Shown here piece after piece: positions 5,313 through 5,989 of a stretch of 5,989 bases of DNA. The translations under genes and the position numbers were made by a program. The notes below the pieces were generated by a model, which saw only the letters and a program-made list of their open reading frames with translations, searched no databases and was not told the DNA's origin. How positions within the stretch are numbered: the stretch's first letter is position 1; the number at the start of each line of letters is the position of its first letter. This stretch comes from Xanthobacteraceae bacterium (GTDB taxonomy: Bacteria; Pseudomonadota; Alphaproteobacteria; Rhizobiales; Xanthobacteraceae). Where the stretch lies: NCBI GenBank assembly GCA_030043285.1, contig JASHXZ010000168.1:1-5989 (forward strand), written 5' to 3'.

Positions 5313-5918
5313 CTAGCGAGCTGTGTTGTAGCCACCATTGGGGCAAACCTCCCTGGCGGGCCGCCCGGCTCGATCTAAGCGCGAAATGGTCGAACAACTG
5401 ACCTTGTAGGCCAGCGCCACTGTGCTCTGGCTTTCGCCGGCACCGCGCCGGGCCAATGCTTCCTGCCGCTGTTCGGCCGAAAGCTTCGGCGGGCGGCCGA
5501 ACTTCACGCCGTTGGCCCTGGCGCGCTCGCGTCCCGCCGTGGTGCGCCGGATGATGTCGTCGCGGGTCTTGCGCGCGATGTAGCCGACCAATGCCGCCAG
5601 CACCTCGCCGAGCTCATGGGTCGTATCGGCCCAAGGCTCGGCGAGCGAGCGGTAGGCAGCACCTCGCGAGGTGATGTCGTTGAGCACGCTGAGCATCTTG
5701 AACGGACCGCCGCGCGTAAGCCGGTCGAGCGCGGTGACGATCACCACGTCGTCCGACTTGAGCGTGCGCAACATGCGCTTCAGCTCGCGGCGGTTATCGC
5801 GCGCGCCGGTCTCTTTCTCGCAAAAAATTCTCCCGCATCCGGCCGTGCGCAATTCGGCCAACTGAAGCTCAAGCTCCTGGCCGCCTGTGCTGACGCGCGC
5901 ATAGCCATAATTGGACAT
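5313..5918 (-). CDS. Small serine recombinase (resolvase/invertase family), 201 aa
   Basis: Serine recombinases cut both strands at a short site through a serine-DNA bond, then rotate and rejoin; small ones resolve plasmid multimers or transposon cointegrates, or invert segments. The catalytic domain starts at once: YGYARVSTGGQ at 4-14, with R8 and the nucleophile S10. The second active-site cluster LDRLTRGG gives D65, R66 and R69. SLAEPWADTT at 91-100 is typical of the family. The linker GRERARANGVKFGRPPKLS (129-147) leads to a Hin-like helix-turn-helix at about 147-182. Length matches the usual 180-210 aa. In the long E helix, the common AEFERxLI pattern is replaced by VGYIARKTRDDII (111-123), a noticeable variant. 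The start is ATG 5918-5916, with GGGG 9 bases upstream as a weak ribosome site; stop is TAG at 5315-5313. The large palindrome at 5932-5964 lies 13 bases before the start and is a natural candidate for its operator or crossover site. Its gene probably forms its own transcription unit. Confidence 0.93.
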   Translation of the reverse strand: MSNYGYARVSTGGQELELQLAELRTAGCGRIFCEKETGARDNRRELKRMLRTLKSDDVVIVTALDRLTRGGPFKMLSVLNDITSRGAAYRSLAEPWADTTHELGEVLAALVGYIARKTRDDIIRRTTAGRERARANGVKFGRPPKLSAEQRQEALARRGAGESQSTVALAYKVSCSTISRLDRAGRPAREVCPNGGYNTAR

Positions 5919-5931
5919 TGTTCACAGCCCC

Positions 5932-5964
5932 GCACGCTGCGGCCGAGGATCGGCCGCAGCGTGC
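5932..5964. repeat. Perfect inverted repeat, 15-bp arms, 3-base centre
   Basis: GCACGCTGCGGCCGA (5932-5946) and TCGGCCGCAGCGTGC (5950-5964) are exact reverse complements around GGA. The repeat ends 13 bases before the recombinase ATG. There is no T-run after the stem in the minus direction (GGGG follows) and AAAAG follows in the plus direction, so neither orientation looks like a standard terminator. It is more likely a recombinase binding or crossover site, an autoregulatory operator, or the end of a neighbouring mobile unit. Confidence 0.75.
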
Positions 5965-5989
5965 AAAAGTCCTGACTATTGCAAGTCGA

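Noticed and set aside
5302..5321. Possible terminator hairpin at the end of the recombinase gene (GCTCG/CGAGC)
   Set aside because: Only 5-bp arms with a 10-base loop overlapping the stop codon, and no T-run follows on the minus strand.
1..5989. CRISPR arrays, tRNA or rRNA genes, insertion sequences
   Set aside because: No regularly spaced repeats, no cloverleaf or rRNA-like segments and no transposase frame were seen. The serine recombinase is of the resolvase type and has no transposase partner within the window.

Overview
The window looks like part of a conjugative or mobilizable element (plasmid or integrative element) from a GC-rich proteobacterium. An alphaproteobacterium, probably Hyphomicrobiales/Rhizobiales-like, is my best guess. 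That rests on codon use and the flavour of the relaxase, MobC and resolvase proteins, not on any marker gene. Every gene I can support lies on the minus strand, so transcription runs from high to low coordinates.

Read in the direction of transcription, the layout is as follows. A small serine recombinase (5918-5313) is preceded 13 bases upstream by a perfect 15-bp-arm inverted repeat. Next comes an AT-rich spacer with a candidate promoter (5194-5165). Then comes a block of about 140 bp packed with inverted repeats (about 5003-5140), which I read as the probable oriT and control region. The mobilization operon follows: mobC-like accessory protein (4972-4562), an 11-base overlap into a MOBP-type relaxase (4572-3058), then an ATGA overlap into a small basic helical protein (3061-2786).

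Downstream of that lies a block of clearly lower GC. It carries two unrecognised membrane proteins of 79 aa (2682-2443) and 236 aa (2320-1610). The last gene is a TraG/VirD4 type IV coupling protein that begins at 1506 and runs off the left edge. It is open for 502 codons and is cut just before the expected Walker B strand.

The working model comes from family knowledge. MobC and the relaxase assemble on oriT and nick it. The coupling protein docks the relaxosome to a type IV secretion channel encoded outside the window. The serine recombinase probably resolves multimers or inverts or integrates DNA locally. The most unusual points are three: the relaxase has no tyrosine at the usual motif I position but a histidine (H17); the region upstream of mobC is dense in palindromes; and a large perfect palindrome sits directly in front of the recombinase gene. 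The two membrane genes between the mobilization operon and the coupling protein are the best candidates for undescribed cargo or an element-specific function.
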